The position numbers and the translations under genes are program-made. The notes below the pieces were generated by a model that did no database searches, was not told the origin of the DNA, and saw only the letters and a program-made list of their open reading frames with translations. A stretch of 64,000 bases of DNA from Jeongeupia naejangsanensis (GTDB lineage: Bacteria > Pseudomonadota > Gammaproteobacteria > Burkholderiales > Chitinibacteraceae). The DNA lies in contig NZ_JAESND010000004.1 in the NCBI RefSeq assembly GCF_016865585.1, forward strand, positions 124,001 through 188,000, given 5' to 3'. Below are positions 39,550-51,659 of the stretch, in pieces (position 1 is the first letter of the stretch; the number at the start of each line of letters is the position of its first letter).

Positions 39550-40779
39550 ATGTCCAACGCCGCCCCAGAAGCCCGTCCGTCACACCGTCGCTGGTGGATC
39601 GCCGCGATCATCGTCGTGCTCGCCGGTGGTGGCTGGCTGCTGAGCCGCGAGGCGCCGATGCAAGGCGCCAAGCCGGGTGGACGCGGCGGCATGGGCATGA
39701 GCGGCCCGCAGCCGGTGCAGGCCAAGCCGGTGCTCAAGGGCGAGATGCCGGTGATCCTGTCCGGGCTGGGCACGGTGACGGCAGCCAATACCGTAATCGT
39801 GCGCAGCCAGGTCGACGGCCAGTTGATGAAGCTGCATTTCACCGAAGGGCAGGTCGTCAAGCAGGGGCAATTGCTGGCCGAAATCGACCCGCGGCCGTTC
39901 CAGGTCGCGCTGACGCAGGCCGAAGGCCAGATGGCCAAGGACATGGCGCTGCTGGCCAACGCCCGCGCCGATCTGGCGCGCTACCAGCAACTGCTTAAAC
40001 AGGAATCGATCGCCAAGCAGCAGGTCGATGCGCAGGTCGCGCTGGTCGGTCAGTACGAAGGTGCGATCAAGGCCGACCAGGGGGCCGTCGACGCCGCCAG
40101 ACTGAACCTCACCTATTCGCGGGTCACCGCGCCGGTCGCCGGCCGTGTCGGCCTGCGTCAGGTCGACCCGGGCAATCTGGTCAAATCCGGCGACACCAAC
40201 GGTCTGGTGGTGATCACCACGGTCACGCCGATCAATGTGCTGTTCACGCTGCCCGAGGCGCAGCTGTCGCAGGTGCTCGCACCGCTGCATCAGGGCGAGG
40301 CGCTGCAGGTCGAGGCGTGGGATCGCGGCATGGCCAAGGCGATTGCCACCGGCAAGCTGCTGACCGTCGACAACCAGATCGATACCACGACAGGCACGGT
40401 CAAGCTCAAGGCCGAGTTCGCCAACGACGACGGCATGCTGTTCCCGAACCAGTTCGTCAACGCGCGGATCAAGGTCGCCGATCTCAAGGATGTCGCGATT
40501 GCGCCGTCCGCAGCGATCCAGCACGGCAGCCAGGGCAGTTTCGTCTGGGTGGTCGGCGCCGACGGCAAGGTCAAGCAGCAGGTGGTCAAGACCGGCCCGA
40601 CCCAGGGCGAGCGCATCGTCATCCTCGAGGGGGCCGCACCGGGCGACAAGGTCGTCACCGACGGCGCCGACCGGCTGCGCGACGGCGCCGCGGTCGAGGT
40701 GGTCGATCCGAACAAGCGCAACGCCAGCGGCACCGCGTCGCGTCCGCAAGGCCGTCGTCACCACAAGGCCGAACAATGA
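39550..40779 (+). CDS. mdtA: RND efflux periplasmic adaptor MdtA
   Basis: A 409-residue membrane fusion protein. One N-terminal helix (about 20-36, WIAAIIVVLAGGGWLLSR), biotinyl-lipoyl halves (VIVRSQVDGQLMKLHFTEGQ and LTYSRVTAPVAGRVGLRQVD), a helical hairpin between them, and a beta-barrel with TGTVKLKAEFANDDGMLFPN. This order and the following two RND genes identify MdtA. A basic C-terminus (RPQGRRHHKAEQ) ends the protein. A TTG start 18 bases upstream is possible but less likely. Confidence 0.93.
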   Translation: MSNAAPEARPSHRRWWIAAIIVVLAGGGWLLSREAPMQGAKPGGRGGMGMSGPQPVQAKPVLKGEMPVILSGLGTVTAANTVIVRSQVDGQLMKLHFTEGQVVKQGQLLAEIDPRPFQVALTQAEGQMAKDMALLANARADLARYQQLLKQESIAKQQVDAQVALVGQYEGAIKADQGAVDAARLNLTYSRVTAPVAGRVGLRQVDPGNLVKSGDTNGLVVITTVTPINVLFTLPEAQLSQVLAPLHQGEALQVEAWDRGMAKAIATGKLLTVDNQIDTTTGTVKLKAEFANDDGMLFPNQFVNARIKVADLKDVAIAPSAAIQHGSQGSFVWVVGADGKVKQQVVKTGPTQGERIVILEGAAPGDKVVTDGADRLRDGAAVEVVDPNKRNASGTASRPQGRRHHKAEQ

Positions 40780-40810
40780 TCCATCGCGCCTGTACCAGCG
40801 GGGCTGAAGC

Positions 40811-43800
40811 ATGAATCCGTCCCGCCTGTTCATCCTCCGCCCGGTCGCGACCTCGCTGCTGATGGTCGCGATCCTGCTCGCCGGTCTGGTCGCCTACCGC
40901 ATCCTGCCGATCTCGGCGCTGCCCGAGGTCGACTACCCGACGATCCAGGTCGTGACGCTGTACCCGGGTGCGAGCCCGGATGTGACGACGTCGGCGATCA
41001 CCGCGCCGCTCGAGCGCCAGTTCGGCCAGATGCCGGGGCTCAAGCAGATGAGCTCTCAAAGTTCGGGCGGAGCGTCGGTCATCACGCTGCAGTTCGGGCT
41101 GGAGCTCGGGCTCGACGTCGCCGAGCAGGAAGTGCAGGCGGCGATCAACGCCGCGAGCAACCTGCTGCCGTCCGACCTGCCGAACCCGCCGATCTACAAC
41201 AAGGTCAACCCGGCCGACGTGCCGGTGCTGACGCTGGCGGTGATGTCCAGGAGCATGCCGCTGACCCGGGTGCAGGACCTGATCGATACCCGCGTCGCGG
41301 CGAAGATTTCGCAACTGCCGGGCGTCGGCCTCGTCAGCGTGTCGGGCGGCATGCGCCCGGCGGTGCGGGTGCAGGCGAACCCGCGCGCGATTGCCGCGCT
41401 GGGGCTGGATCTCGACACGATCCGCACCGCGATCGGCAACGCCAACGTCAACGGCGCCAAGGGCAATTTCGACGGACCGAACAAGGCGTCGACGATTTCG
41501 AGCAACGACCAGCTCGCGTCGCCGCAGGCCTACCGCGACCTGGTGATCGCCTACAAGAACGGCGCACCGATCCGGCTAGGCGATGTCGCCGACGTCGTCG
41601 ACGGCGCCGAGAACGACAAGCTTGCCGCTTGGGCGGACGACCGCGCCGCGCTGGTGATCAACGTGCAGCGCCAGCCCGGCGCCAACGTGATTGCGACCGT
41701 CGACCGGATCAAGAGCCTGCTGCCGCAACTGCAGGCGGCATTGCCCGGTGCGCTCGAGGTCAAGATCCTGACCGACCGGACGACGACGATCCGTGCGTCG
41801 GTGAAGGACGTGCAGCACGAGCTGCTGCTGGCGATCTTCCTCGTCGTCGCGGTGATCTTCGTCTTCCTGCGCAATGTGTCGGCGACGCTGATTCCGGGCA
41901 TCGCGGTGCCGCTGTCGCTGATCGGCACCTTCGCGGTCATGCACATGGCCGGTTTCTCGATCAACAACCTGACGCTGATGGCGCTGACGATCGCGACCGG
42001 TTTCGTCGTCGACGACGCGATCGTGATGATCGAGAACATCGCCCGCTACATCGAGCAGGGCGACGGGCCGCTCGAAGCCGCGCTCAAGGGCGCCGGCGAG
42101 ATCGGCTTCACCATCATCTCGCTGACGTTCTCGCTGATCGCGGTGCTGATTCCGCTGCTGTTCATGGGTGACGTCGTCGGCCGCCTGTTCCGCGAGTTCG
42201 CGATCACGCTGGCGGTGTCGATCGTGATCTCGATGGTCGTTTCGCTGACCTTGACGCCGATGATGTGCGCCAAGCTGCTCAAGCACGTGCCCGAGGAAAA
42301 GCAGGGCCGCTTCTACCACGCCGCCGGCGCCTTTTTCGACCGGATGATCGCCTACTACGGCAAGAAGCTGACGTGGGTGCTCGAGCACCAGGTCGCGACC
42401 TTGTGGGTGGCGGTCGGTACGCTGGTGCTGACCGGGCTGCTGTACGTGTTGATTCCGAAGGGCTTCTTCCCGCAGCAGGACACCGGCGTGATCCAGGGCA
42501 TCACCGAGGCGCCGCAGTCGGTCTCGTTCGCGGCGATGGCCGAGCGCCAGCAGGCGCTGGCGAAGATCGTGCTCGAGGACCCGGATGTCGAGAGCCTGTC
42601 GTCGTTCATCGGCGTCGACGGCACCAACGCGACGCTGAACAGCGGCCGGATGCAGATCAATCTGCGGCCGCTGGCCGAGCGCGACGACCGCGCGCCGGCG
42701 ATCATTGCCCGGCTGAACGACAAGCTCTCCTATGTCGAAGGCATTCGGCTGTTTATGCAGCCGGTGCAGGACCTGACGATCGAGGACCGCGTCAGCCGCA
42801 CCCAGTACCAGTTCACGCTCGAAGCATCCGATCCGGCGCTGTTGTCCGAATGGGTGCGCAAGCTCGTCGACCGGCTGGACCACGAGCCGTCGCTGGCCGA
42901 CGTGACCAGCGACCTGCAGGACCGCGGCCTCGTCACCTATGTCGACATCGACCGCGACGCTGCGGCCCGGCTCGGCATCACCGTGCAGGCGATCGACAAC
43001 GCACTGTACAACGCCCACGGCCAGCGGCTGGTGTCGACGATCTTCACACAGTCGAACCAGTACCGCGTGGTGCTCGAAGCCGAGCCCGAAATGCAGCGCG
43101 GCCCGCGCTCGCTGAACGACCTCTACCTGACGTCGAGCAGCGGCACGCAGGTGCCGCTGGCGAGCATCGCCCAGGTGTCCGAGCGCTACGGCTCGCTGGT
43201 GATCAACCATCTCGGCCAGTTTCCGGCGGTGACGGTGTCGTTCAATCTGGCACCGGGGGCGTCGCTCGGCCACGCAGTCGAAGCGATCAAGGCCGCCGAA
43301 GCCGAGATCGGCGTGCCGCTGTCGGTAAAGACGCAGTTCCAGGGGGCGGCGCTGGCGTTCCAGGCGGCACTCGACAACCAGTTGTGGCTGATTCTGGCGG
43401 CGATCGTGACGATGTATATCGTGCTCGGCGTGCTGTATGAGAGCTACATCCACCCGGTGACGATCCTGTCGACGCTGCCGTCGGCCGGCGTTGGCGCCTT
43501 GCTGGCGCTGATGCTCTCCGGCAACGACCTCTCCGTGATCGCCATCATCGGCATCGTGCTGCTGATCGGTATCGTCAAGAAGAACGCGATCATGATGATC
43601 GACTTTGCGCTTGACGCCGAACGCGAGCAGGGCCTGCCGCCGCGCGAAGCGATCTATCAGGCGGCGCTGCTGCGCTTCCGGCCCATCCTGATGACGACGA
43701 TGGCGGCCTTGCTCGGTGCGCTGCCGTTGATGCTCGGCAATGGCGTCGGCGCCGAACTGCGGCATCCGCTCGGCGTGGCCATGGTCGGCGGGCTGATCTT

Positions 43801-43903
43801 CAGTCAGGTGCTGACCTTGTTCACCACGCCGGTGATCTATCTGGCGTTTGACCGGCTCTCGCGCCGGGTCAAGGCGGGCCGGGCTGCGGCGGCGGACGCA
43901 TGA
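40811..43903 (+). CDS. mdtB: RND efflux transporter MdtB
   Basis: A 1030-residue 12-helix inner-membrane pump driven by protons. It starts [20 protein letters not shown]. The proton-relay aspartates are in TM4, [16 protein letters not shown]. Further signatures are [35 protein letters not shown] and [19 protein letters not shown]. MdtB and MdtC form a heterotrimer in E. coli. The 4-base ATGA overlap with mdtC supports equal production. Confidence 0.95.
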   Translation: MNPSRLFILRPVATSLLMVAILLAGLVAYRILPISALPEVDYPTIQVVTLYPGASPDVTTSAITAPLERQFGQMPGLKQMSSQSSGGASVITLQFGLELGLDVAEQEVQAAINAASNLLPSDLPNPPIYNKVNPADVPVLTLAVMSRSMPLTRVQDLIDTRVAAKISQLPGVGLVSVSGGMRPAVRVQANPRAIAALGLDLDTIRTAIGNANVNGAKGNFDGPNKASTISSNDQLASPQAYRDLVIAYKNGAPIRLGDVADVVDGAENDKLAAWADDRAALVINVQRQPGANVIATVDRIKSLLPQLQAALPGALEVKILTDRTTTIRASVKDVQHELLLAIFLVVAVIFVFLRNVSATLIPGIAVPLSLIGTFAVMHMAGFSINNLTLMALTIATGFVVDDAIVMIENIARYIEQGDGPLEAALKGAGEIGFTIISLTFSLIAVLIPLLFMGDVVGRLFREFAITLAVSIVISMVVSLTLTPMMCAKLLKHVPEEKQGRFYHAAGAFFDRMIAYYGKKLTWVLEHQVATLWVAVGTLVLTGLLYVLIPKGFFPQQDTGVIQGITEAPQSVSFAAMAERQQALAKIVLEDPDVESLSSFIGVDGTNATLNSGRMQINLRPLAERDDRAPAIIARLNDKLSYVEGIRLFMQPVQDLTIEDRVSRTQYQFTLEASDPALLSEWVRKLVDRLDHEPSLADVTSDLQDRGLVTYVDIDRDAAARLGITVQAIDNALYNAHGQRLVSTIFTQSNQYRVVLEAEPEMQRGPRSLNDLYLTSSSGTQVPLASIAQVSERYGSLVINHLGQFPAVTVSFNLAPGASLGHAVEAIKAAEAEIGVPLSVKTQFQGAALAFQAALDNQLWLILAAIVTMYIVLGVLYESYIHPVTILSTLPSAGVGALLALMLSGNDLSVIAIIGIVLLIGIVKKNAIMMIDFALDAEREQGLPPREAIYQAALLRFRPILMTTMAALLGALPLMLGNGVGAELRHPLGVAMVGGLIFSQVLTLFTTPVIYLAFDRLSRRVKAGRAAAADA

Positions 43904-46900
43904 ACCTCTCGAAACTCTTCATCAACCGGCCGGTGGCGACGACGCTGCTGATGCTCGGCATCGTGCTTGCCGGCATGATCGGCTTCAAGCTGCTGGCGGT
44001 CGCGCCGCTGCCGCAGGTCGATTATCCGACGATCTCGGTCTCGGCCAACCTGCCCGGCGCCAGCCCGGAAACCATGGCCGCGACAGTGGCGACGCCGCTC
44101 GAACGCGCGTTCGGCCGCATCGCCGGCGTCACCGAGATGACGTCGTCGAGCTCGCTCGGCAGTACCCGGGTCACCTTGCAGTTCGACCTCGATCGCGACA
44201 TCGACGGCGCCGCGCGCGACGTGCAGGCGGCGATCAACGCCGCCAAGGCGTTGCTGCCGACCAGCCTGCCGAGCAATCCGAGCTATCGCAAGGTCAACCC
44301 GTCCGACTCGCCGATCATGATTCTGGCGCTGACGTCGCAGACGATGAGCCAGGGCCAGATGTACGACTTTGCCTCGTCGGTGATCGCGCAGAAGCTGCTG
44401 CAGATCAGCGGCGTCGGCGACGTCAATGTCGGCGGCAGCTCGCTGCCGGCGGTGCGGGTCGAGCTGAACCCGGATGCGCTGGCGCATCAGGGCGTGTCGC
44501 TCGATTCGGTGCGGCAGGCGATCAATCAGGCCAACGTCAACCGGCCCAAGGGCTCGGTCGAGGAGGGCGAGCGGCGCTGGCAGATCCTCGCCAACGATCA
44601 GGCCAAAAAGGCCGCCGACTACATGCCGCTGATCGTCCATTACCAGAACGGCGCGGCGGTGCGGCTGTCGGATGTCGCCAACGTGCGCGATGCGGTCGAG
44701 AACAGCCGCAACGCCGGTTCGGCCAACGGCAAGCCGTCGGTGCTCTTGATCATCACCCGCGCGCCCGGCGCGAACATCATCGACACCGTCGACCGGATCC
44801 GCGCCGAGCTGCCGAACCTGCAGGCGTCCTTGCCCGGCTCGGTCGACATGAGCGTGCAGATGGACCGCTCGCCGACGATCCGTGCGTCGCTGGCCGAGGT
44901 CGAGCAGACGCTGCTGATCGCGGTCGCGCTGGTCATCCTCGTCGTGTATCTCTTCATCGGCAATGCCCGCGCGACGCTGATCCCGGCCATCGTCGTGCCG
45001 GTATCGCTGGTCGGCAGCTTTGCGGCGATGTATCTGCTGGGCTATTCGCTCAACAACCTGTCGTTGATGGCGCTGATCATCGCGACGGGCTTTGTCGTCG
45101 ACGACGCGATCGTCGTGCTCGAAAACGTCGCCCGGCACATCGAGGGCGGGATGGAACCGTTCGCGGCGGCCTTGCAGGGCGCGCGCGAGGTCGGCTTCAC
45201 CGTGCTGTCGATGAGCATTTCGCTGGTGGCGGTGTTCATTCCGCTGCTGCTGATGGGCGGGCTGCCGGGGCGGCTGTTCCAGGAGTTTGCGGTGACCTTG
45301 TCGGTGGCGATCCTGATCTCGATGGTCGTGTCGCTGTCGATGACGCCGATGATGTGCGCGCGGCTGTTGCGCGCGGACGACCACACCCGCAAGCCGAACT
45401 GGCTGATCCGCCGCTTCGGCCAGGTGTTCGACGCAGTCCAGCGCGGCTACGCGGCGACACTGTCGTGGGCGCTCAGGCACTCGCTGCTGACGGTGCTGAT
45501 CCTGATCATCACGGTGATGCTCAACGTCCACCTGTACCGGACGATTCCGAAGGGCTTTTTCCCCGAGCAGGACATCGGCCGGATTTCCGGCTTCATCCAG
45601 GCCGACCAGAGCATCTCGTTCCAGGCGATGAAGCTGAAGATGCAGCACTTCATCGACATCGTCCGCGCCGATCCGGCGGTCGATACCGTCACCGCGTTCA
45701 CCGGCGGCCGTGGCGGCACCAACAGCGGTTCGATGTTCATCTCGCTCAAGCCGCGCGCCGAGCGCCCGCCGGCGCAGGTGGTGATCGCGCGGCTGCGCGG
45801 CCAGTTGGCGCACGAGCCGGGGGCACGGCTCTTCATGGTGCCGAACCAGGACATCCGCATCGGCGGCCGGCAGGGCAACGCGTCGTACCAGTTCACCTTG
45901 CAGGGCGACGACCTGCAGACCTTGCGGACGTGGGAGCCGAAGATCCGCGAGGCGCTGTCGGGCATGCCGTTGCTGACCGACGTCAACACCGACCAGCAGG
46001 ACCGCGGCGTCGAGACCGCGCTCGAAGTCGACCGCGATGCGGCATCGCGGCTGGGGCTGACCGCCAAGGACATCGACAATGTGCTGAACAACGCCTTCGG
46101 CCAGCGGCAGGTGTCGAACATCTATTCGACGCTGAATCAGTACCACGTGGTGATGGAAGTCGCGCCGCAGTACGCGCAGAGCCCGCAGGCGCTGGAGAAA
46201 CTGTTCGTCATCGGCCCGAACGGTGCGCAGGTGCCGCTGTCGGCATTTGCGCACTGGGCGCCGGCGTTCACGCCGTTGTCGGTCAACCACCAGGGGCAGT
46301 TCGCCGCGACGACGATCTCGTTCAACCTTGCGCCGGGTGTGTCGCTGTCGCAGGCGACCGATGCGATCAACAACGAAATGGCGCGGCTCGGCGTGCCGAC
46401 CAGCGTGCAGGGCAGTTTTGCCGGCACTGCCAAGGCATTCCAGAGTTCGGTGAGCAACCAGCCGCTGCTGATTCTGGCGGCGATCATTGCCGTCTACATC
46501 GTGCTCGGCATCCTGTACGAGAGCCTGGTCCACCCGCTGACCATCCTGTCGACCTTGCCGTCGGCCGGCATCGGCGCGCTCTTGGCGCTGATGATCTCGA
46601 ACACCGATTTCAGCCTGATCGCCCTTGTCGGCGTGCTGCTCCTGATCGGCATCGTCAAGAAGAACGCGATCATGATGATCGACTTCGCGCTCGACGCAGA
46701 ACGCAACGAGGGGCTGAGTTCGCGCGACGCGATCTACAAGGCCTGCCTGCTGCGCTTCAGGCCGATCCTGATGACGACGATGGCCGCGCTGTTCGGTGCG
46801 CTGCCGCTGATGCTGGCGCACGGCGACGGCGCCGAGTTGCGCCAGCCGCTCGGCATCGCCATCGTCGGCGGTCTGGTGATGAGCCAGCTGCTGACGCTTT

Positions 46901-46992
46901 ACACGACTCCGGTCGTCTACCTTTACCTCGATCGCTTGCGCCTGTGGGGCAGCCGCCAATGGGCGGGCCTGTACCGGCGCAAGGAGGCCTGA
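43900..46992 (+). CDS. mdtC: RND efflux transporter MdtC
   Basis: A 1030-residue RND pump, paralogue of the upstream MdtB. It starts [22 protein letters not shown]4 relay aspartates are in [36 protein letters not shown] and [20 protein letters not shown] are family signatures. It assembles with MdtB and the MdtA adaptor. E. coli MdtABC exports bile salts, novobiocin and similar agents; the substrates here are not known. Confidence 0.95.
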   Translation: MNLSKLFINRPVATTLLMLGIVLAGMIGFKLLAVAPLPQVDYPTISVSANLPGASPETMAATVATPLERAFGRIAGVTEMTSSSSLGSTRVTLQFDLDRDIDGAARDVQAAINAAKALLPTSLPSNPSYRKVNPSDSPIMILALTSQTMSQGQMYDFASSVIAQKLLQISGVGDVNVGGSSLPAVRVELNPDALAHQGVSLDSVRQAINQANVNRPKGSVEEGERRWQILANDQAKKAADYMPLIVHYQNGAAVRLSDVANVRDAVENSRNAGSANGKPSVLLIITRAPGANIIDTVDRIRAELPNLQASLPGSVDMSVQMDRSPTIRASLAEVEQTLLIAVALVILVVYLFIGNARATLIPAIVVPVSLVGSFAAMYLLGYSLNNLSLMALIIATGFVVDDAIVVLENVARHIEGGMEPFAAALQGAREVGFTVLSMSISLVAVFIPLLLMGGLPGRLFQEFAVTLSVAILISMVVSLSMTPMMCARLLRADDHTRKPNWLIRRFGQVFDAVQRGYAATLSWALRHSLLTVLILIITVMLNVHLYRTIPKGFFPEQDIGRISGFIQADQSISFQAMKLKMQHFIDIVRADPAVDTVTAFTGGRGGTNSGSMFISLKPRAERPPAQVVIARLRGQLAHEPGARLFMVPNQDIRIGGRQGNASYQFTLQGDDLQTLRTWEPKIREALSGMPLLTDVNTDQQDRGVETALEVDRDAASRLGLTAKDIDNVLNNAFGQRQVSNIYSTLNQYHVVMEVAPQYAQSPQALEKLFVIGPNGAQVPLSAFAHWAPAFTPLSVNHQGQFAATTISFNLAPGVSLSQATDAINNEMARLGVPTSVQGSFAGTAKAFQSSVSNQPLLILAAIIAVYIVLGILYESLVHPLTILSTLPSAGIGALLALMISNTDFSLIALVGVLLLIGIVKKNAIMMIDFALDAERNEGLSSRDAIYKACLLRFRPILMTTMAALFGALPLMLAHGDGAELRQPLGIAIVGGLVMSQLLTLYTTPVVYLYLDRLRLWGSRQWAGLYRRKEA

Positions 46993-46995
46993 TCC

Positions 46996-48435
46996 ATGTT
47001 CCGTATCCGCATCCTTCCCCTGATTCTTGCTGCCGCGCTGACCGGTTGCGCCGTCGGCCCCGATTACCAGCGTCCCGACTCGGCGGCGAGCGCATCCGGC
47101 GTCGCCGACGCGTTCAGCGAAGTGCCGGACGGCTGGACCGTCGCCAGCCCGGCCGACCATGCGCCGCGTGGCGACTGGTGGACGATCTACGGCGATCCGG
47201 TACTGAACGATCTGGCCGCGCAGGTCGACGTGTCGAACCAGAACGTCGCCGCTGCCGTGGCGCGTTACCGTCAGGCGCGCGCCAGCGCGCAGGAGGCGCG
47301 TTCGGCGTTCTTTCCGACGCTGGGGTTGAGCTACGGCGCCAGCCGCAACGGTTCGTACGACAAGAGCACGCAGGCGGTACAGATCCAGAACAGCCAGAAC
47401 CTGTCGCTCGACGCGAGCTGGGAACCGGACATCTGGGGCGGGATCCGCCGCCAGGTCGAATCGTCCGATGCCGGCGCCGAGGGCAGCGCCGCCGATCTGG
47501 CTGCGGCGCGGCTGTCGGCGCAGGCCGAGCTGGTGCAGGACTACCTGCAGCTGCGGATCACCGATGCGCAGATCCGCCTGAGCGAAGAGACCGTCGTCGC
47601 CTACGCGCGCTCGCTGCAACTGACGCAGAACAAGTACGCCGCCGGCATCGTCACCAAGGCCGACGTCGCGCAGGCGCAAAGCCAGTACAAGAGCGCGCAG
47701 GCGCAGGCGATCGATCTGGCGCTGACGCGCAAGCAGCTCGCCCACGCGATCGCCATCCTCGTCGGCAAGGCGCCATCGCAATTTGCGCTGGCCGCCGATC
47801 CGGGCTGGAAGCCGGCGCTGCCGGTGATTCCGGCCGGCGTGCCGTCGCAACTGCTGGAGCGCCGTCCCGACGTCGCCAGCGCCGAACGCGCGGTCGCGTC
47901 GGCCAATGCGCAGGTCGGCGTCGCCAAGGCGGCGTTCTTCCCGTCGCTGGTGCTCAAGGCCAGCGGCGGTTTCCAGAGCGCCAGCCTGTCGGACTGGTTC
48001 AATGCGCCGGGCCGGGTCTGGGCGCTCGGGGCGACGGTGGCCGAAACGATCTTCGACGCCGGTGCGCGTTCGGCGCGCAGCGACCAGGCGGTCGCTGCTT
48101 ACGATGCCTCGGTTGCCAGCTACCGGCAGACCGTGCTCGGTAGCCTGCAGGAAGTCGAGGACAATCTGGCCGCGATCGATCTGCTCGGCAAGGAGGTCGA
48201 TGCGCAGAACGACGCGGTGGCGGCGGCGCGCGAGGCCGAGCGGCTGGCGTTGAACCAGTACACGGCCGGCACGGTCGACTACCTCAACGTCGCCAGTTCC
48301 CAGACCACGCGTTACGCCAGCGAAAAGACCGCGCTGCAGCTCGTCGGCCGGCAGCTGTCGGCCAGCGTGCTGCTGATCAAGGCAATCGGCGGCGGCTGGG
48401 ACGGCAACGTGACGCCGCAGCTCGCCCAGCCGTGA
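46996..48435 (+). CDS. NodT-family outer-membrane efflux lipoprotein (with mdtABC)
   Basis: A 479-residue TolC-like channel with a lipobox LTGC (Cys18) and the family start VGPDYQRPD. It has the two repeated helical units (ARASAQEARSAFFPTLGLSY, GIVTKADVAQAQSQYKSAQA, and SANAQVGVAKAAFFPSLVLK). ERRPDVASAERAVASANAQV is the conserved NodT signature. It is 3 bases after mdtC, so it is the outer-membrane exit duct of this pump. E. coli mdtABC relies on tolC instead. Confidence 0.93.
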   Translation: MFRIRILPLILAAALTGCAVGPDYQRPDSAASASGVADAFSEVPDGWTVASPADHAPRGDWWTIYGDPVLNDLAAQVDVSNQNVAAAVARYRQARASAQEARSAFFPTLGLSYGASRNGSYDKSTQAVQIQNSQNLSLDASWEPDIWGGIRRQVESSDAGAEGSAADLAAARLSAQAELVQDYLQLRITDAQIRLSEETVVAYARSLQLTQNKYAAGIVTKADVAQAQSQYKSAQAQAIDLALTRKQLAHAIAILVGKAPSQFALAADPGWKPALPVIPAGVPSQLLERRPDVASAERAVASANAQVGVAKAAFFPSLVLKASGGFQSASLSDWFNAPGRVWALGATVAETIFDAGARSARSDQAVAAYDASVASYRQTVLGSLQEVEDNLAAIDLLGKEVDAQNDAVAAAREAERLALNQYTAGTVDYLNVASSQTTRYASEKTALQLVGRQLSASVLLIKAIGGGWDGNVTPQLAQP

Positions 48436-48533
48436 TTATTGCCAACAAGAAATTACAAATGGCGCGAAGGTTGCAATAGCGTTGCGCCTAGACTGCGGCG
48501 GTCTATCCCGTCTACCCGCACGGACCGTCCCGC

Positions 48534-49700
48534 ATGAAAAAGAAGCCGTTGCGCTGGCTGATCGCCATTGCGCTCCTTGTCCCGGCCGTCTGGCTGATCG
48601 CCCGCCTGGCCTTTCCGCCGGCACCGCCGCATTACCTGACCGCGCCGGTGGCGCGGATGGACCTCGAAGAGACGGTGCTCGCCAGCGGCACGCTCAAGCC
48701 GGTCAAGCAGGTCAGCGTCGGCGCGCAGGTCAACGGCCAGCTCAAGTCGCTCAAGGTCAAGCTCGGTGACCGCGTCAGCAAGGGCCAGCTGCTCGCCGAG
48801 ATCGACCCGGTGCTGCAGCAGAACGAGCTACGCAAGGCCGAGGCCGGCCTGGCCCGGGCCGAAGCCGACCGGCGCGCCAAGGCGGCGCAGCTGGTGCAGT
48901 ACGAACTGGCGCTGAAGCGGCAGAAGACGATGCTGGTCAGCGACGCCAGTTCGCGCGCCGATCTGGAGACTGCACAGGCGCAGCTCGATTCGACCCGTGC
49001 CGAACTCGCCGCGCTGGCGGCGCAGATCCGCCAGGCCACCGTCGACGTCGATACCGCCAAGGCCAACCTCGGCTACACCCGCATCGTGGCGCCGATGGAT
49101 GGCGAGATCATCTCGGTCGTCACTCAGGAAGGCCAGACCGTCGTTTCGGCACAGAGCGCACCGACGATCCTGATCATGGCCAACCTCGACACGATGACGA
49201 TCAAGGCGCAGGTGTCCGAGGCCGACGTCGTTCGCGTCAAACCGGGCCAGCCGGTGTACTTCACCATCCTCGGCGCGCCGGGCAAGCGCTTCTACAGCAC
49301 GCTGCGCGCGATCGAGCCGGCACCCGAATCGATCGGCACCGAGAGCAGCCAGAGCACGACCGGCAGCACCACGACCGCGGTCTACTACAACGGCCTGTTC
49401 GATGTCCCCAATCCCAACCACGTGCTCAAGACCTCGATGACCGCACAGGTCTCCGTCGTCCAGGGCGCGGCCAAACAGGTGCTGGCGGTGCCGGTCGCCG
49501 CGCTCGGCAAGCAGGAGAAGGACGGCCGCTACGCGGTGCGCGTGCTCGAGCAGGGCAAACCGCAGGACCGCAAGGTCCGCATCGGCCTGAACGACAACGT
49601 CAACGCGCAGGTGCTCGCCGGCCTGAACGAGGGAGACAAGGTCATCGTCGGCGACCCGGCCCAGCTGCCGGTCGAGAAACCGAGCGAAGTGGGGTTCTGA
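48534..49700 (+). CDS. macA: Macrolide efflux periplasmic adaptor MacA
   Basis: A 388-residue membrane fusion protein. N-terminal anchor helix ([20 protein letters not shown]), lipoyl halves ([60 protein letters not shown]) and coiled-coil hairpin (about 95-165). The phrase [20 protein letters not shown] is typical of MacA. The stop overlaps the macB ATG by one base. The 98-base gap before it contains no strong promoter match. Confidence 0.93.
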   Translation: MKKKPLRWLIAIALLVPAVWLIARLAFPPAPPHYLTAPVARMDLEETVLASGTLKPVKQVSVGAQVNGQLKSLKVKLGDRVSKGQLLAEIDPVLQQNELRKAEAGLARAEADRRAKAAQLVQYELALKRQKTMLVSDASSRADLETAQAQLDSTRAELAALAAQIRQATVDVDTAKANLGYTRIVAPMDGEIISVVTQEGQTVVSAQSAPTILIMANLDTMTIKAQVSEADVVRVKPGQPVYFTILGAPGKRFYSTLRAIEPAPESIGTESSQSTTGSTTTAVYYNGLFDVPNPNHVLKTSMTAQVSVVQGAAKQVLAVPVAALGKQEKDGRYAVRVLEQGKPQDRKVRIGLNDNVNAQVLAGLNEGDKVIVGDPAQLPVEKPSEVGF

Positions 49701-51658
49701 TGAGCGAGCCGCTACTGGTCCTGAGCCAGCTCGAGCGCCGCTTTCCGGCCGGTGACACCGAAGTCATCGTGCTGAAGAACGTCAACCTGACGATCCATGC
49801 CGGCGAGATGGTCGCCATCGTCGGCCAGTCGGGCTCGGGCAAGTCGACGCTGATGAACATCCTCGGCTGCCTCGACAAGCCGTCCTCTGGCAGCTACCGG
49901 ATCGCCGGACGCGAGACGCGCGAGCTCGCCGGCGACGATCTGGCAACGCTGCGGCGCGAGTACTTCGGCTTCATCTTCCAGCGCTACCACCTGTTGCCGC
50001 ACCTGAGCGCCGAGGAGAATGTCGAGATTCCGGCGGTCTACGCGAGCACCGAGAAGGGCTTCCGGCGCGAACGCGCGCGCGGTCTGCTGGCTCGGCTCGG
50101 CCTCGCCGACCGCTGCGGCCACCGGCCGGGCCAGCTTTCGGGCGGCCAGCAGCAGCGGGTCAGCATCGCCCGCGCGCTGATGAACGGCGGCGACGTGATC
50201 CTTGCCGACGAGCCGACCGGCGCGCTCGACAGCCACAGCGGTGCCGAGGTGATGGCCATCCTGCGCGAGCTGCACCAGCGCGGCCACACAGTGATCATCG
50301 TCACCCACGACATGCAGGTGGCGAACAACGCCGGCCGCATCATCGAGATCCGCGACGGCGAAATCATCGCCGACCGCGCCAATCCGCAGGCCGGCGGCGA
50401 AGCCCAGGTGAAGCTTGAAAAACCGGCCCGCCATGTCGCCCGCAACCTGCTGCACGCGAACTGGGGGCGCTTCGGCGAGGCGTTCAAGATGGCGTGGATC
50501 GCCATGGCCTCGCACCGGATGCGCACCTTGCTGACGATGCTCGGCATCATCATCGGCATCACCTCGGTGGTGTCGGTCGTCGCGCTCGGGCAGGGCGCCA
50601 GGCAGAAGGTCGTCGACGACATCAGCACCATCGGTACCAACACGATCGACGTCTACCCGGGCAAGGACTGGGGCGATGACAAGGCGGCGGGCATCCGCAC
50701 GCTGCTGCCCGGCGACGTCCGCGCACTGGCGTCGCAGTTCTACGTCGACAGCGTGACGCCCGAGGTGTCGACGACGCAGCTGGTCCGCTACCGCAACATC
50801 AAGGTCAACGCGCTGGTCACCGGCGTCGGCGAGCAGTATTTCCGTGTCCGCGGCATGACGATGGCGCACGGCGCGGCGTTCGGCGAGGCCGACGTCACCC
50901 GTCAGGCGCAGGTCGTCGTCATCGACGACAAGACGCGCCGGAAGCTGTTTCCGCACGACGAGAATCCGGTCGGCGAGGTGATCCTGCTCGGCGGGCTGCC
51001 GAGCCGCATCATCGCCGTCGCGGCGAAGAAGGAAAGCCCGTACGGCAACGACTCGAACCTCAACGTCTGGGTGCCGTACACGACGGCGCAGGGCCGGCTG
51101 ACCGGCCAGCGCCATTTCGGCAGCATCACCGTCCGCGTGCGCGACGGCATGCCGAACGATCTGGCCGAGCAGAGCCTCGTCAAGCTGCTGACGCAGCGCC
51201 ACGGCAGCAAGGATTTCTTCACCTTCTCGAGCGACAGCGTGCTCAAGACGGTCGAGAAGACCACGGCTACGCTGACCCTGCTGGTGTCGGCGATCGCGGT
51301 GATCGCGCTCGTCGTCGGCGGCATCGGCGTGATGAACATCATGCTGGTGTCGGTGACCGAGCGGACCCGCGAGATCGGCATCCGCATGGCCGTCGGCGCG
51401 CGGCAGGGCGACATCATGCAGCAGTTCCTGATCGAGGCGGTGCTGGTGTGCCTGATCGGCGGGCTGATCGGCGTCGCGCTGTCCTACGGCATCGGCGCGC
51501 TGTTCTCGCTGGTGGTGACCGCGATGACGATGAAGTTCTCGGTGATGTCGATCGTTGCCGCCTGCGTGTGCTCGACACTGATCGGCGTCGGCTTCGGCTT
51601 CCTGCCGGCGCGCAATGCCGCGCGGCTGGATCCGATCGAAGCGCTGGCACGCGAATGA
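49700..51658 (+). CDS. macB: Macrolide ABC exporter MacB
   Basis: A 652-residue mechanotransmission ABC transporter. The ATPase domain (about 1-240) has [20 protein letters not shown], signature [20 protein letters not shown] and Walker [18 protein letters not shown]1 is about 275-300 ([20 protein letters not shown]), then a large periplasmic domain, and three C-terminal helices ending [15 protein letters not shown]. Length and layout match E. coli MacB (648 residues). It works with MacA and an outer-membrane channel; the next gene supplies one. Confidence 0.95.
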   Translation: MSEPLLVLSQLERRFPAGDTEVIVLKNVNLTIHAGEMVAIVGQSGSGKSTLMNILGCLDKPSSGSYRIAGRETRELAGDDLATLRREYFGFIFQRYHLLPHLSAEENVEIPAVYASTEKGFRRERARGLLARLGLADRCGHRPGQLSGGQQQRVSIARALMNGGDVILADEPTGALDSHSGAEVMAILRELHQRGHTVIIVTHDMQVANNAGRIIEIRDGEIIADRANPQAGGEAQVKLEKPARHVARNLLHANWGRFGEAFKMAWIAMASHRMRTLLTMLGIIIGITSVVSVVALGQGARQKVVDDISTIGTNTIDVYPGKDWGDDKAAGIRTLLPGDVRALASQFYVDSVTPEVSTTQLVRYRNIKVNALVTGVGEQYFRVRGMTMAHGAAFGEADVTRQAQVVVIDDKTRRKLFPHDENPVGEVILLGGLPSRIIAVAAKKESPYGNDSNLNVWVPYTTAQGRLTGQRHFGSITVRVRDGMPNDLAEQSLVKLLTQRHGSKDFFTFSSDSVLKTVEKTTATLTLLVSAIAVIALVVGGIGVMNIMLVSVTERTREIGIRMAVGARQGDIMQQFLIEAVLVCLIGGLIGVALSYGIGALFSLVVTAMTMKFSVMSIVAACVCSTLIGVGFGFLPARNAARLDPIEALARE

Positions 51659-51659
51659 G

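Noticed and set aside
43837..48143. Very long overlapping open frames antisense to and out of frame with mdtC and the efflux channel (over 1300 codons on each strand)
   Set aside because: They are shadows caused by high GC at third positions. Their translations are Arg/Asp/His-rich low-complexity sequence, while the plus-strand RND and NodT genes are unmistakable.
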